Positions 47,891 to 60,396 of a stretch of 64,000 bases of DNA are shown piece by piece (the stretch's first letter is position 1; each line of letters opens with the position of its first letter). The position numbers and the translations under genes were made by a program. The stretch comes from Aphrocallistes beatrix (Eukaryota > Porifera > Hexactinellida > Sceptrulophora > Aphrocallistidae), in contig OY725503.1 of NCBI GenBank assembly GCA_963281255.1, positions 2,480,001 through 2,544,000 of the forward strand, given 5' to 3'. The notes beneath the pieces were generated by a model, which was not told the origin of the DNA, did no database searches, and worked only from the letters and a program-made list of their open reading frames with translations.

Positions 47891-49917
47891 TTAAATCAAT
47901 CCGTAACAACTGGCTTAATCTGAAAGATTATGAAAAGACATTTATATTTCCTCGATTTAGCGACTGTACTCAAACACTAGCTAATGCTACGAATCCAGTT
48001 TGCAATCAGTTAATAATTTCTATACCTATTACTGGCATTACACTGAACCCTATGGGTATGACTAGTTCCATATGTCCTCCAATTTGTTCGGCTGTATTTG
48101 AGGATATTAGAAATATGTATAAGGCAGACAAATTCTCGATCCTTAAGATAGCTCCAAAATTAACTTCCAAAGCTTGTTGGCCATCAAAGTTGGAACGTCA
48201 AAACGTAAGCTTGGCTCTTAAAGTTTTTCATGAAACGACAGCTGCAGGGCTATTAAATTACTCCAATGAGCGTAACCTTACTCACCAGACAGTCGAATTC
48301 CTAAATTTGATAAATAAAGTTTGGAATATTTTCAATGTCAATTGGGTTGGGAAAAATATTCGATTTAATAACCAAGATATGGCTCCACTGGTTTTAGATG
48401 ATGACAGAATAACCTTTTTGGAAAACATTGTATACTGGTTAGATTGTTGGAGGCAAATACCTGTTTCGAGAGGGAAACTGACACCACAAACCTTTACTAG
48501 TTTTAGGCATACCTGTATTGCTCTCCCCATTTTACTTCTGAGGCTAACCAAATAATGTGGTTTTGAATATTTATTAACATCCAGAATTCAAAATGACTCT
48601 TTGGAACACCACTTTGGCCTCTATCGGCAAATGTCTGGTTCACATCACCACATATCTTTTTGTCAAATTCTAGAAAGTGAACGTCGGCTTCAGTTATCAA
48701 ATATTCTCAAGTTTTTTTTCCATCAAACAACAATCCCCAACGATAGATAAACCATTATCTCTTAAAGAATACTTAAAAGGGTTCATATGGGATAGTAGTG
48801 AAGAAGAATAAAAACATGCTCATTTTGATTTTGAATACTATCTAAATGAAATTAAGGGAATCCCAAATTGTGTTTTTAATAGTTCACAGATAGACTGTCT
48901 AAATTATGTCGCAGGGTATGCCATATTTTATTACCTAAAACAATCAAGAGAATGTCTAGCCTGTAAAAAGTTTTTAACTTCTCCAAATGATATTCAGGTA
49001 TACAATGACAGGTTTTTCATTGATTGACATTCTAGATAGAGGTTCACTTAATTATCCATCCGAAATTGTCTATCAATCTGTTAGCATTATGTATGAATTA
49101 TTTCTCAAAATTAAAAGTCACCCAGGGTTAAGTAAAAGTTTCTTTGAAGGGTCTTGCCGTCGAAAATTGGTTCATTTAACAATTTTACTAGTAATCGAAA
49201 AGAAGCACAGTGAAGTTTGGAGAGATTGGTGTACCTGTGCCGTTCCAAAATGGGAAATTCTTAAGAAACTGTGTAACACTGTAGCTAATTGCATATTATC
49301 AAAAGCGGTTAAAAACTATAATGCCATGGTAGTAGGTCGTGATAATTCTAAGTTACAAAAGTACAGTAATAATACTTAATATCCTTCTATTCCTTAGATC
49401 CGTTACACAGAATACGAGACAAGAAAATCACAGTCACCTTTGTAACCATCCTTATGAAACTACATCGTTAAACAGTCAACAATATACATACTACTCACCG
49501 ATACAAATTCTGATACAGTCATCTATATGATATGATATACAACCAGATGGTTGCAGCCGCTTATTGCTCTCTTCTCTCCTCAAATAGTGCTTATCTACCT
49601 ACTAGTCTCTTTAATTTACTTTTTTAGTACTTGTAACACTCATCTAGTTGATATTTAGTATGTATTTACTCTTTATATTACCTACTACATTATACGTTGT
49701 CTTTTGAATTCAATATTTATTAATAAGTTATAGTTATCCTTCGAGTTGTAGTTTTAAACTATATAGTGTGGGCAAGGAATAATCTTTGTTAATACGAGGA
49801 TTCTGATATGTTACTGAGTATATCTATGAAAAAATACATAACTATACTAGTTTGTCCATGGTCCAATAATTTTAGAACGCACCATTGCCTTAGTGTATAG
49901 AATGCTATGGTACTACC

Positions 49918-50616
49918 TATTCTACAACATTGTTTTCAAAATATTGCACCAGAGATGGACTAATATTAATTTAATACAACAATTTCGATCTAATAATGTT
50001 TGTTGCTGTTTTTCATATATATGAGCAGGTTTTCATCAAGCTTTACAACATTATTAGCGTGGAAGATGTTGGGGCCCGCGACGCGAGGGGTCTCGCGGGC
50101 CCCAAATCTGTCAGTTCTTGTTACGGTCACAACACCATGGCAGTAGCAAGAACTAACATTAGAAACCTACAAGTATATGGAAGCAATGTAATAACTAAAT
50201 TATACTTATAAAAGCAAAAATGAGTAAAATAAATACGAGTGTTATCTTAGCAGCGGATTCGAAGTCACACTTAACGCTAGCAGAGGTATCCATATTATTA
50301 TGAAATATAGGCAACTCTATAGTCATTCAGTACACACTATTGATATTAGGCACGTGGTTTTGTCTATACTAGATAGTATTTTTAGTAGTATCAAAATCAT
50401 TGAATATTGTATGTGCTTGCTGCATTTTTTGGATTCCTAATTTTAGCTCCCATAGACGATAATACAACACAAATAATTTACCTAAGGATTCACTAGTTGT
50501 TAGTTCTTATTTGAGCTTTGATTCTATTTCAATGTGATATTGTTCAACTAGTTATCGTTGGATTTTAGCTCTCCAGTATTCAATATTAAAATTATTTAAT
50601 TTTATTATCTAGGTCA
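49918..50616. other. Unannotated AT-rich sequence with one GC hairpin
   Basis: No gene recognised. A perfect 13-bp inverted repeat, TTGGGGCCCGCGA with its mirror (50069-50081 and 50093-50105), stands out by its GC content. Confidence 0.5.
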
Positions 50617-51582
50617 TCAATTTAATGCCAAATTCGTCCTCAGCACTAAATTTCCAGCAATTTGATATATATATTGGACACATTTGGAGAAATTCTTCGG
50701 CTGCGGGTTCATAGCAACGGCCAGGAATGTGAAAAAATTCCTGGCCGTTGCTATGCACGGACATCCAAAAAATTCTCCAAATATGGTAAATATATATATC
50801 AAATTGCTGAAATTCAATGCTGGACACGATTTCAGCATTCAAATGGTGATCTGGCATGGTTCAAAGAAGTTATTGATCTGGGATACCGGGGAATACTATC
50901 GAAAGTGGTTATTTTTGGGTGCCCAGTCATCAATAACCAGTTTTTCACACTTTTGATGGAGAAAATTTTTGATATACCATATTTTGAAGTTAAGCACTGC
51001 TATAAGTTGTCGAATAAGGATTTTTGCATGTTATTTAATATTCCAAAGCAGTTAAAAGTAATGGAAATTGAGGGACTTATATGAATATTTGTAAAACTCT
51101 ATTTTCTGAGACTTTTTTTTCAGCAATTATAAAGGTGATAACTTTTTGTAAATTCAACATAGGGGCGAAAACTCAACGATTTTTGATAGATCTCGAAGAG
51201 GAGAACATAATGAAAAGATTTTTGATATTCCGAATAAAAAGAGAATAATGAAAAAATAGTGTCAAAATTACTAAAAATATAATTCTTCGGGTGTTTTGGT
51301 GTGAATTTTTAACAATTTTCAAAATTTCAAAAATCTTTCTGTTCATTAGTTAGATCATCGATTGATGAATTAATTTGAAAAGTTTCTAAAGGATTGCAAG
51401 CATATTGTGTCTGATTTCTTTCTCGTAAATGACCAAATTTTTTAAAAATTGTTTTTATCTGTTGCAATATTTCAATTATTAATACAGTTTTGCAGATAAC
51501 TCTGCGATTCAAATTTGCACTGAAAAAATGAAATGAATCGGTTGAAGAAGTCAAAAGTTAGCTATTATAGGAAAGGCCAACC
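50617..51582. mobile_element. Family C foldback element, copy C3, left-truncated
   Basis: The central hairpin CAACGGCCAGGAAT with its mirror lies around 50735. The right end GGCCAACC is followed by TTAA (51583-51586), which is also an internal TTAA of the adjoining family A copy. The mirror ORFs around the hairpin are palindrome artefacts. Confidence 0.75.
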
Positions 51583-53393
51583 TTAACGATAAATAAAAGC
51601 ATCCATGGGCATTTAATCGCATGTATAATTAGATATATCCAACAGATTTTGGTGAAAATAGCAAAATTATCCTGAAAATTCACAAATTACGTTGAGGCCT
51701 CTAACCCCGAATATTTTGAACCAATTAGGGAATATATTTCATATTCCTAGCACTACAAAGTATAATTCATCGGTTTAGAATTAATAAAGAGCTTCTAAAA
51801 AGTATATTATGAAGTTAGAGCGAGAGTCTACGACTTTTAGTTTCCAAGTTAGGATTTTCGAAAAATGCTACGTCATCACGTGATAAAAATTTAAAACTTA
51901 GCATTCCATTTCATGTAGTACACTTATTATTTAAGAATCAGATATATACCGTCTTGAAAAGTATATTAGGAATTGAGGGCTAAGAATTTGGGTGTATATT
52001 TCCCGAGATATGGAGGAATCTGTTTTTGGACCATAAATGGGGAGCTTTGACCGAAATTTGGAGATAAATGGTTTGAACTTCCAAAATAATCATGTTGAGT
52101 GCTTCAAAATTTATGTATACATTGCTAGTGACTATTGCATTGTTTTTTGAGTATAATAGCTACTTTGGGAACTTATTCCATGACAAGATTCGCCATTTTC
52201 TAATATATTCAAAGTTCTCCATAGAATTTGTATTACAATAAAATCGATGATAAGTCAAGAAATATTTACTTTTTGACAAAGAGATGTTTGAGGAACCTAT
52301 ATATTATCATATATATCCTTTCATTTAAGATTATAATAGATTATATATCGTCAATAGTTTTTAAGCATTGACATCGAGCACTTTCGGGGCTATAGAGAGG
52401 TTTCCGAACTTTACCTACAATCCTTACTATTAAAACTCGATTATTGTTTGTTTGTGTATATATATATATCTGTAACAAATTGATTGAAGAAACTGCCAAG
52501 CGTAGAAAGCTGATTTTTGGCATGTGGGAGTATTTTGGCTATGGCTCCGCTCCAGTAAGTTCTGAGCTCAGACCAAAATGTCGACTTATCATGGAATTAT
52601 GACGTCATTGTCACATTTTTAAAAGTTAAGCAACACAGTTATTCGGGCATAACTCAGCTATTATAGATAGAAGGCTGAAATTATGATAGAATCTGTATAC
52701 TAACACGTCTCACATATGATGCAGCTATCATCAAAAAATGATGACTCATCACTTTGCTATGACGTCATCATTACTCATCAAGTGATATCGATTTTTAAAC
52801 TAAGATGGACATATTTAGAGATGATATCTCCCTTATAATTAACCAATGTCACCTCCAGGCGACCGAAGGTAGCCTCTGGCGGACACAAAGTGTCCTCCAG
52901 CCGCGCTGTGCAAGCAAGCGAAGCGCGCTTGTATACTATAACTTACGAACTAATGGTCGGATCTGAACAATTTTTTTTTTAACTGTTCAGAATTCTTTTC
53001 TATGTACAATAGGTGATATCACAACGGCCATTTCCTGAGCATTTTAGAAATGAAATCCCTCATAAAGATATTTTTGATTTGGATTTTAAGTGCCTCTTTT
53101 TCTAAATTCATCTGTTTTATAATATTTTAAGGGGCAAAACCATTTTGAGGTTCATATAATTGGAAGAATATCAGATAAGTTCGAAAATAATTGATGAATG
53201 CGCCACAAAACCACGAATAACTTTCCGATTTTTAGTACGACTGAGCTTTAGGTGCTCAGTTCTAGAATATCAAAATAAATACCGTCCAACAAGTACGATT
53301 AAATGGTAGACTACTCAATAATCCGATGGAATTACCAATAAAAAATTTCACCATTTTTTTTATGTCAGGCGATGTCTTTCGAGGGCGATATCC
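51583..53393. mobile_element. Family A element, copy A4, left part missing
   Basis: It begins at the internal TTAACGATAAATAAAAGC position of the family (compare about 2808) and ends GGGCGATATCC then TTAA (53394-53397). The left terminus is gone, replaced by C3. A Helitron lies inside at 52421-52931. Confidence 0.8.
52421..52931 (+). mobile_element. Family B Helitron, copy B8, with a clean empty site
   Basis: Starts TCCTTACTATTAAAACTCG and ends GCGCGCTTG, 511 bp. The uninterrupted family A copy at about 55510 reads ACCTATAA-TATACTATAAC; here it reads ACCTACAA-[B8]-TATACTATAAC. No bases are duplicated and the insertion is between A and T. Confidence 0.9.
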
Positions 53394-53397
53394 TTAA

Positions 53398-54253
53398 AAT
53401 TTTAAATTTTCACAAAATGAGTTAGCAGTGACACATCAAATTTAAGTCTCAGTTTTAGTTAATATCTCATGAAATATTGACGATACAAACTTTTCCTGTA
53501 AACTACGTTTATTTCAGCCTTGGTGTATTTTGTGTTTCAAATTTCAAATTGAATCTTAATTTTTGAACGAATTATTAATATTTGAATTTTACATTATAAT
53601 AATGTGATATAAATATTAGTAGCAATCCTAGTCCACAAGTTTAGAACGATTTCACAACTGAGATTGTATTAATCCATAGTATTGAAATAAGTTATTGATC
53701 AAAATCTAGCATTGTCCTTATTGTTGTTGATTATACAGACAGTATACAGGCACACCTTGCCACTGTTTAAAAATTGGCACTAGGTTCTATCAAATTTATT
53801 TAACTTAGATCCTATATTGTTACAGATAGTAAATGACACTTGTGTGTTTATCTTAATTAGGAATAATATATTTTTATTTTATAATTATGAATATACAATC
53901 TAGGAACCTATCCCTGTTTTTTCGTTAACCTTTTGTCTCGCTGTTCGAGGAAATATATATTCTCCATTCGCACTAACTCTCAGGAACGTATCCTCGCGGA
54001 CGGCGATGGATTTTTGTATTCCCTCGGTAATTATTTAGACCATAAGATAAGGTGTACTAATAATCAAAATAATTGCATTGTATATAGCATTGATGTACTG
54101 TATTGTATGGGCCTAAAGTTTTCTCCTGGGTCTCAAGTCAATTAAAAGCCAAAATAGCAAGTATCCTTTATTCTAGAGGTCAGTATAATTTATTGAAATA
54201 CAGTGTCTGTTTTGTTTGATTACAATCTAAATAATATATGATGGTACATGCAT
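53398..54253. other. Unannotated AT-rich sequence
   Basis: No repeat family or gene recognised. A 70-codon ORF at 53933-54145 has no motif. Confidence 0.35.
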
Positions 54254-54257
54254 TTAA

Positions 54258-55950
54258 GGATACCGCCCTCGAAAAACCTTGCCTGGCGTAAATAAAAACG
54301 CTAAAAATTTTTATTGCTAATTTCATTGTATTACTGATCGGTCTACCATCTGATAGCACTATTTGGACAGTATTTTTTTTATTTTTTGTGAGATAACCCC
54401 AGTTTAGCGTTAATAAAAATAATAACTCTATGAATTTAGGTCCGATTTGAAATATGATTATATCAACGTGTAGAGGAGGTCTGGACGTTTCATAATCTCA
54501 GTTCAAATCCCGAAATATCCAGTGATGACTTAGCAATTGACCTTTTAATTTTTGTCACAGTTTTTCATGAATATCTCAAAAAGTATACGAGCTATCGAAT
54601 CAATCTTAGGTACATATGTGCTCCAGGTCTGGACGTTTGTGTAGTTAAAATTTGAAGTCGATAAGTTAAGATTTAGTGAATCTATGGTCGATTCAATTTT
54701 TCATAGTTCTTAAGTGTTACTTTAGCAGCGGATTCGCCGTGTCGCACTTAAATGCTAATAACTTTATGAATTTCGATCCGATTTGAAATCTAATCATACC
54801 AACGTGTAGAGAAGATCTGGACGTTTGTGTTGTTAAACTTTGAAGCTAATAAGTTAAAATTTGTTGAATCTATGATCGATTCAAATTTTCACTGGTCTGG
54901 CTCGAACCAGCCTATTACAACCTCAACTTCACTATGATTATGAAAGTATAGACTGTGTTTATCCCTAGTACTTGGTTAAGAAGCACTTTTTTGAATGTTA
55001 TATTCAACTTTATGCATTATTATCCATTGTGGTATACAATAACTGCCAATCTATGTTTGTCATAATCCCTGATGTGTTTTATAAGGCGGCCTGCGTTTGG
55101 TTATTGTGCCATTGGTCAATCGGGACATAGTGACTACTAACCATTGAATCATTGCCATAAAAATCTAATGAGCCAGTTTCTGATATATTTAGCTTATTCT
55201 CTCCTTGATCTCAAAGGACAACGCCCTCATTATAATGCATTTAGTCCTGATTAGATTAAAATTCAGATGTAAAATTTATTATATTTCTAATATATTCAAA
55301 GTTCTCCATAGAATTTGTATTGCAATAAAATCGATGATAAGTCGAGAAATATTTACTTTTTGACAAAGAAATGTTTGAGGAACCTATATATTATCATATA
55401 TATCCTTTCATTTAAGATTATAATAGATTATATAACTTCAATAGTTTTTACGCATTGGCATCGAGCACTTTCGGGACCATAGAGAGGTTTGATGTCCGAA
55501 CTTTACCTATAATATACTATAACTTACGAACTAATGGTCGGATCTGAGCAAATTTTTTAAAAAAATGCTCAGAATTCTTTCCTATACACAATAGCTAATA
55601 TCACAACGGCCATTTCCCGAGCATTTTAGTAATAAATTCACTCATAGAGATATTTTGATTGGATTTTATATGCCTCTTTTTCTAAAGGGGCCAAAACCAT
55701 TTTGAGGTCCATAGAAATTGAAAAAATATCAGATAAGTTAGAAAACAATTGATGAATGCGCCGCAAAACCACGAAAAACTTCCCGATTTTAGTAAGACTA
55801 AACTTTAGGGGGTCAATTCATAAATATCAAAATAAATACCGTCCAACAAGTACGATTAGATGGTAGACCATTCAGTAATACAATGGAATTAAAAATAAAA
55901 AATTTCACCATTTTTTTTATGTCAAGTGATGTTTTTCGAGGGTGGTATAC
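54258..55950. mobile_element. Family A element, copy A5, with divergent interior
   Basis: TTAA then GGATACCGCCCTCG at the left; GGTGGTATAC then TTAA (55951-55954) at the right. The long terminal inverted repeats are recognisable. The left interior (54415-55250) is not shared with other copies and contains a ~320-bp direct duplication (TCCGATTTGAAAT, AACGTGTAGAG, TCTGGACGTTT). The right part matches the family. Confidence 0.8.
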
Positions 55951-55954
55951 TTAA

Positions 55955-56520
55955 ATAACATGCATATATCCTTATTCGACAACTTAAAGCAGTACTTAAC
56001 TTCAAAATATGGTATATCAAAAATTTTCACCATCGAAAGTGTGAAAAACTGGTCATTGATGACTGGCCACTCAAAAATGACCACATTTGATAGTATCCGC
56101 TGGAATCCCAGATCAATAACTTCTTTGAACCATGTCAGATCATTATTTTAATGCTAAATTTGTAATCAGCACTAAATTTCCAACAATTCGATATATATAT
56201 TGACCAGCTTTGGATAATTTTTTGAATGTCCGCGCATAGCAACGGCCAGGAATTTTTTCACATTCCTGGCAGTTGCTAGGAACCCGCAGCCAAAGAATTT
56301 CTCCAAATGTGTCCAATATATATATCAAATTACTGGAAATTTAGTGCTGAGCACGAGTCTTACATTAAAATGATGATCTGACATGGTTCAAAGAAGTTAT
56401 GGATATGAGACATTTCGGTTCATAAATGTGTCCTCTTTTGGGCGACACCAGGTGGTACAAGTGGCTCTAAGTTGCGAAATATTGAAATTCTAAAAATCGA
56501 AATTAATGTATGTTACAGGT
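55955..56520. mobile_element. Family C foldback fragment, copy C4
   Basis: Starts at ATAACATGCATATATCC, an internal C position, immediately after the TTAA of A5. The central hairpin CAACGGCCAGGAAT lies near 56250. The right end is not found. Confidence 0.65.
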
Positions 56521-56600
56521 ATTATATTTGAAATATGATCTCCTTACCTTAGTTATTATTCAATTATAGTGGATATGGAATTTGATGATATATATATATA

Positions 56601-56923
56601 CAGTAGGACGTCAGTTATCCGAACTTCAGTTATCCGAACACTTCAGTTATCCGAACCCCTTGGTTGACCAAATAAAATATAATACATTTATAAATGATGC
56701 ATCTTTGAGTTTAGAATTGAAAGTATACACTGCCATCATTTTATATACTAATTGAAGATACTTACACAGATCAATATGTATTTTATCCATATTCATAATT
56801 ATAGCTACTTATTACTACTAACCAACTTTTCTATATAATTACATAACAACTTCAGTTATCCGAACATTTCAGTTATCCGAACCCCCTCGGTCCCAACCCG
56901 TTCGGAAAACTGACGCCCTACTG
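56601..56923. mobile_element. Tigger/pogo-like MITE, TTATCCGAAC type
   Basis: CAGTAGGACGTCAGTTATCC after TA; CTGACGCCCTACTG before TA (56924-56925). TCAGTTATCCGAAC repeats occur near both ends. No ORF. Confidence 0.85.
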
Positions 56924-56935
56924 TATATATATATA

Positions 56936-57342
56936 CAGTTGAACCTCCGTAATCCGACACCTCTGTAATCCGACATTTCTCTAAACCGACATTATTTCTG
57001 TTCACGGATCGTTTTTCTATAGAAAACAACCTCTATAATCCGACACCTCGCTATTCCGGAATCCGACAATTTAATGATTTCCAGTAATGCAAATTCGACC
57101 TGTATAATCCGACTATTTTTTCGTCTATCAAATAATGTCGGATTATAGGTTATTTTACCTCCATAATCCGACAAATTATTCGTCTATCAAAAAATGTCGG
57201 ATTATGGAGGGGTTATTTTACCTCTTTGACCAGACAAATTATTCGTCTGTCAAATATTGTCGGATTGTGGAGGTTATTTTACCTCTATAATCCGACATTT
57301 TTTTCGTCTCCCATTGAATGTCGGATTATGGAGCTTCCACTG
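56936..57342. mobile_element. Tigger/pogo-like MITE, AATCCGACA type, with internal tandem units
   Basis: CAGTTGAACCTCCGTAATCC after TA; GGAGCTTCCACTG before TA. The right half has ~60-bp tandem units, each with ATTATTCGTCT.TCAAA and TGTCGGATTA. It is homologous to 8031-8251. Confidence 0.85.
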
Positions 57343-57347
57343 TATAT

Positions 57348-59830
57348 GGGGAATTCCATGTCAAATCAACCAGTCATTTCACCACCATCAACCGATTTGT
57401 CTGAAATTGTTGTGCGAGAAGCCACTGATATGTCTTAACTTTTGTGAATATTTCAGATCAATCGGTCATGTAGTTTTTGAGTTTTGATGTCACAAATTTT
57501 TGAATTTTTGCTGTTTGACCAGGATTTTCACAATGGTAAAATCACCATCCCATTTTAAGGATACCGCCCTCAAAAAACATATGATTTGCATTACAGCATA
57601 CGATGAAAGTAGAGCTATAAGAGATGTTAAGCGTGGGGAGGTATCTCCATCAAGAAATACTGGCACATTCCAAACCGTTTTTGATTCTCATTTCTAGATT
57701 TTGAGATACAGTGTCTCAAAGTCTGTTTTTTAAATTTTCCGCTAGCACATCTTAATGGTAGAAATTTAGGCACTCAATGAATTGTTTAGGACATACCAAG
57801 GATTCAAACGCTTCCAAAATCGAATCATAGATAGTCTACCATATTTGCAACTTCATAGGACCAGAAGAAAGTTAAAATGACAAATATTGTAAATTTTATC
57901 GGTGTCCGAAAAAAAAGGGGCAAAAAACGGCGAAAAATGTCTGTTTTTTTGCGGAAATCAAGAATAAAATCACCGAGTTAGAATATATCCAAAAAATGGT
58001 GGTCCTACGTTCATCGCCTAATGATATGGAACAACTCTTGAAATTTTTAAACTTCTATCTCAAACCAAATTTGAGAAATAATTCTGTAAAGACGGTCAAT
58101 TTTGAAATTTTAAAGTCCCGAGATATAGAGATTTTAAGTTTAGGTGTTAAGAAGAATGTAAAATGAGTTATTAATAATGCACATAAGCATCCACAGACAT
58201 TTATTCGCATCCATACTGCTGATTTAGGTATATTAAAGCCAAATATTTACCAAAAATAGCAAAAGTACCCTGAAAATACACAAATTTCCTTGAGGCCCCT
58301 AACTCCGAATATTTTGAGATAATTGTGGATAATATTTCATATTCCTGGCACTGCGAAGTATAATCTATCAGTTTAGAATGAATAAAGAGCTTCCAAAAAG
58401 TATATTAGGAAGTTAGAGCGAAAGTCTACGACTTTTAGTTTCGAAGTTTGGATTTTCGAAAAATGCTACGTCATCATATGACAAAAATCTAAAACTTAAC
58501 ATTCCATCGGGTGTAGTGCAATTATTATCAAAGAATCATATATGTACACTCATAAAAAGTATATTAGGAAGTGAGAACTAAGAATTTGGACTTGTATTTA
58601 CAAAGATAGAGAGATATCTCTTTTTGGACCCTAAATGGGGTTTTTGACCGATTCTGCGAGGTCCAAGGCCAGAACTTTTAAAATAATTATCAAAAGTTCT
58701 CCAATTTTTCTGTACATATTATTAACGGCAATTGTATTCACTATTTAGCATAATAGCTAAATTTGGACACATATTTAATGATTAGATTCGCCATTTTCTA
58801 ATAGATTCAAAGTTCTCCATAGAATTTGTATTACAATTAAATCAATGATAAGTCGAGAATTATTTATTTTTTGACAAAGGAATGTTCGAGGAACCTATAT
58901 ATTTTCGCATATATCCTTTTATTTAAGGATATAATATATTATATATCTACAATAGTTTTTAAGATATGACATCAGCCTCTTTCGGGACCTTAGAGGGATA
59001 TTATGGCCGAACTTTACCTATAATATGCGATATCTCAAGAACAAATGGTCGGATCCGAACAAATTTTTTTTTGAAACGATCAGAATTTTATTTCTGACCC
59101 AGTGATCGCTAAATATCTGAGATCAAACTTGCGATTTCCCGAGGATTATATAAATGAACTCCCTTATAGAGCTATTTTGTTTGGATTTTATTTGCCCATT
59201 CTTTTAAATCTTTGTGTTTTATAATCTCCAAAGGTGCTAATACAATGTTAAGGTTCATATCATTTAAAAAATATCAAATAAGTTAAAAACTAATTGGTAA
59301 ATGAGTCAAAATCCTCTAATAATTTTTCAATTTTTATTAGCGCTAAACTTTAGGGGGTTATTTCGCAAAAAATACAAAAAAATGCCGTCCAAATAGTGCT
59401 ATCAGATGGTAGACCGATCAGTAATACAATGAAATTAGCAATAAAACATTTTTCAGTTTTTTTTTACGCCAGGCAAGATTTTTCGAGGGCGGTATCCTTA
59501 AACTCGAATAACTCAAAAAATCTTCATCAAATTCTTTCATAAATTGCAATACTTATGTTTTACATATGGAGAATACGAAAAACTAGAGTAAATTAACTTT
59601 TGAGTTCCTATTCTTTGTGAAAACTGGAACTGAAACCAACTCCCGAATCAAACTGGAACTATGACGTAACAAAAATCAATATTTTGGAAACTGTTTTATT
59701 TTTGGATATTTACTGTTTATATTCATAATTCATTGTATAAAAAAGTTACTTTGGTTTCCATATGTTCTCTTTGAGTTATTCACATTTTTGTACCTGTAAA
59801 CGTTTTATATATCACAAGTGTAAATTCTTC
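57348..59830. mobile_element. F element copy 2 with family A inserted
   Basis: Starts GGGGAATTCCATGTCAAATC. Its sequence is split at TTAA by A6 (57559-59497), resumes ACTCGAATAACTC, and can be followed to about 59820 by comparison with F1. The right terminus is not fixed. Confidence 0.75.
57559..59497. mobile_element. Family A element, copy A6, in F2
   Basis: TTAA (57555-57558) GGATACCGCCCTC at the left, GAGGGCGGTATCC TTAA (59498-59501) at the right. F1 at about 24402 provides the empty site with a single TTAA. The body is a complete ~1.94-kb family copy. Confidence 0.95.
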
Positions 59831-60396
59831 ACGAAAAAATTAGAAAAATTACCAACGAAAATAATTATTATCTTAAGTTACTAGCATATTAGTAGTGCCG
59901 GAATCCGTTTTTGATTTGATCTGGTGACTTCAGAATTTTTCAGAAATTGGATTTCCTCATTTCATATTGCATTTTACACGTAAATTGTGATCTGTCCGTC
60001 GCTTTGATATGTCCGGTTATTTCCATACTGAGTATGGTATGAATCGATAAGCTTTATAATTACCTGATTATACATGTTTCGGTCACACTAAATGATATTA
60101 ATAGATAAAACTTTGAAAATCAGTCAAAATGTAGGGTTTTGTATTTTGTCATTTTGTGGTGTCCCACATAGCTGTCAACATATATTTTATATTGCTATTT
60201 TTCTTATTTCCGTGTTTAACAAAACACTTGAATAAACAGTATCGGTTTAGAACCTGAGACAACGACTATTTTTCATGATATATAATATATATTATATAAT
60301 ATAATCTAAGGACTGATCATGTCCGGACATTATCCCGCCAAAATAAATAAATTCAATTTTCCAGAAATGTTATATTATCCTCTTCGTTATGTTGAT
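59831..60396. other. Unannotated AT-rich sequence
   Basis: No gene or known repeat. A TATAATATATATTATATA palindrome lies near 60280. Confidence 0.4.

Larger units (their letters stand above)
43850..49379 (+). pseudogene. THAP-domain P-element-type transposase, interrupted
   Basis: Exon 1 (43850-44005, MACIVPGCKSNYKS) and exon 2 (from 44622, VCIIHFKEHDID) complete a C2CH THAP DNA-binding finger across a GTTAGT...TTAG intron in phase 0. Exon 2 runs to 45957. It contains LHLIDLRNGWTLYLS, the first catalytic Asp in QMDEVHIRSDSCYKGG, and EAICTDNYPLNVSLFK. Family A then interrupts at HIIK, and SIRNNWLNLKDY resumes at 47895 in frame. RLTK is followed by TAA at 48552. C-terminal pieces continue to 49379 (CLACKKFL, SVSIMYELFLKIK). 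It is the THAP9/P-element protein family. The A3 insertion and later stops disable it. Confidence 0.9.
43621..49908 (+). mobile_element. P-element-superfamily transposon P1
   Basis: ATAGCATTCTATACACTAAG at the left is mirrored exactly at the right, with a further matched block to about 43692 and 49840. GGTACTACC flanks both sides (43612-43620 and 49909-49917); P elements normally make 8-bp duplications and one base here may belong to the end. It carries the THAP transposase pseudogene. Nested: an hAT MITE in the intron (44054-44590) and family A copy A3 (45962-47890). Confidence 0.9.
12847..52767. promoter_or_regulatory. Recurrent TGACGTCA (CRE-type) sites carried by repeats
   Basis: At least 18 exact TGACGTCA words lie in Helitron family B, the F elements and the D TIRs; a few (near 4829 and 10980) fall left of this span. 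In complete B copies the site is followed after 11 bp by TGAGTCA, an AP-1-type word. Binding is not shown. Confidence 0.5.

Noticed and set aside
45958..47894. Family A insertion as a spliced intron
   Set aside because: The ends are GG...CC rather than GT...AG, and identical elements occur outside genes at TTAA, so this is an insertion.
50609..51084. Overlapping ORFs of 73-140 codons around the central hairpin
   Set aside because: They are readings of the family C palindrome and break in the other copies.
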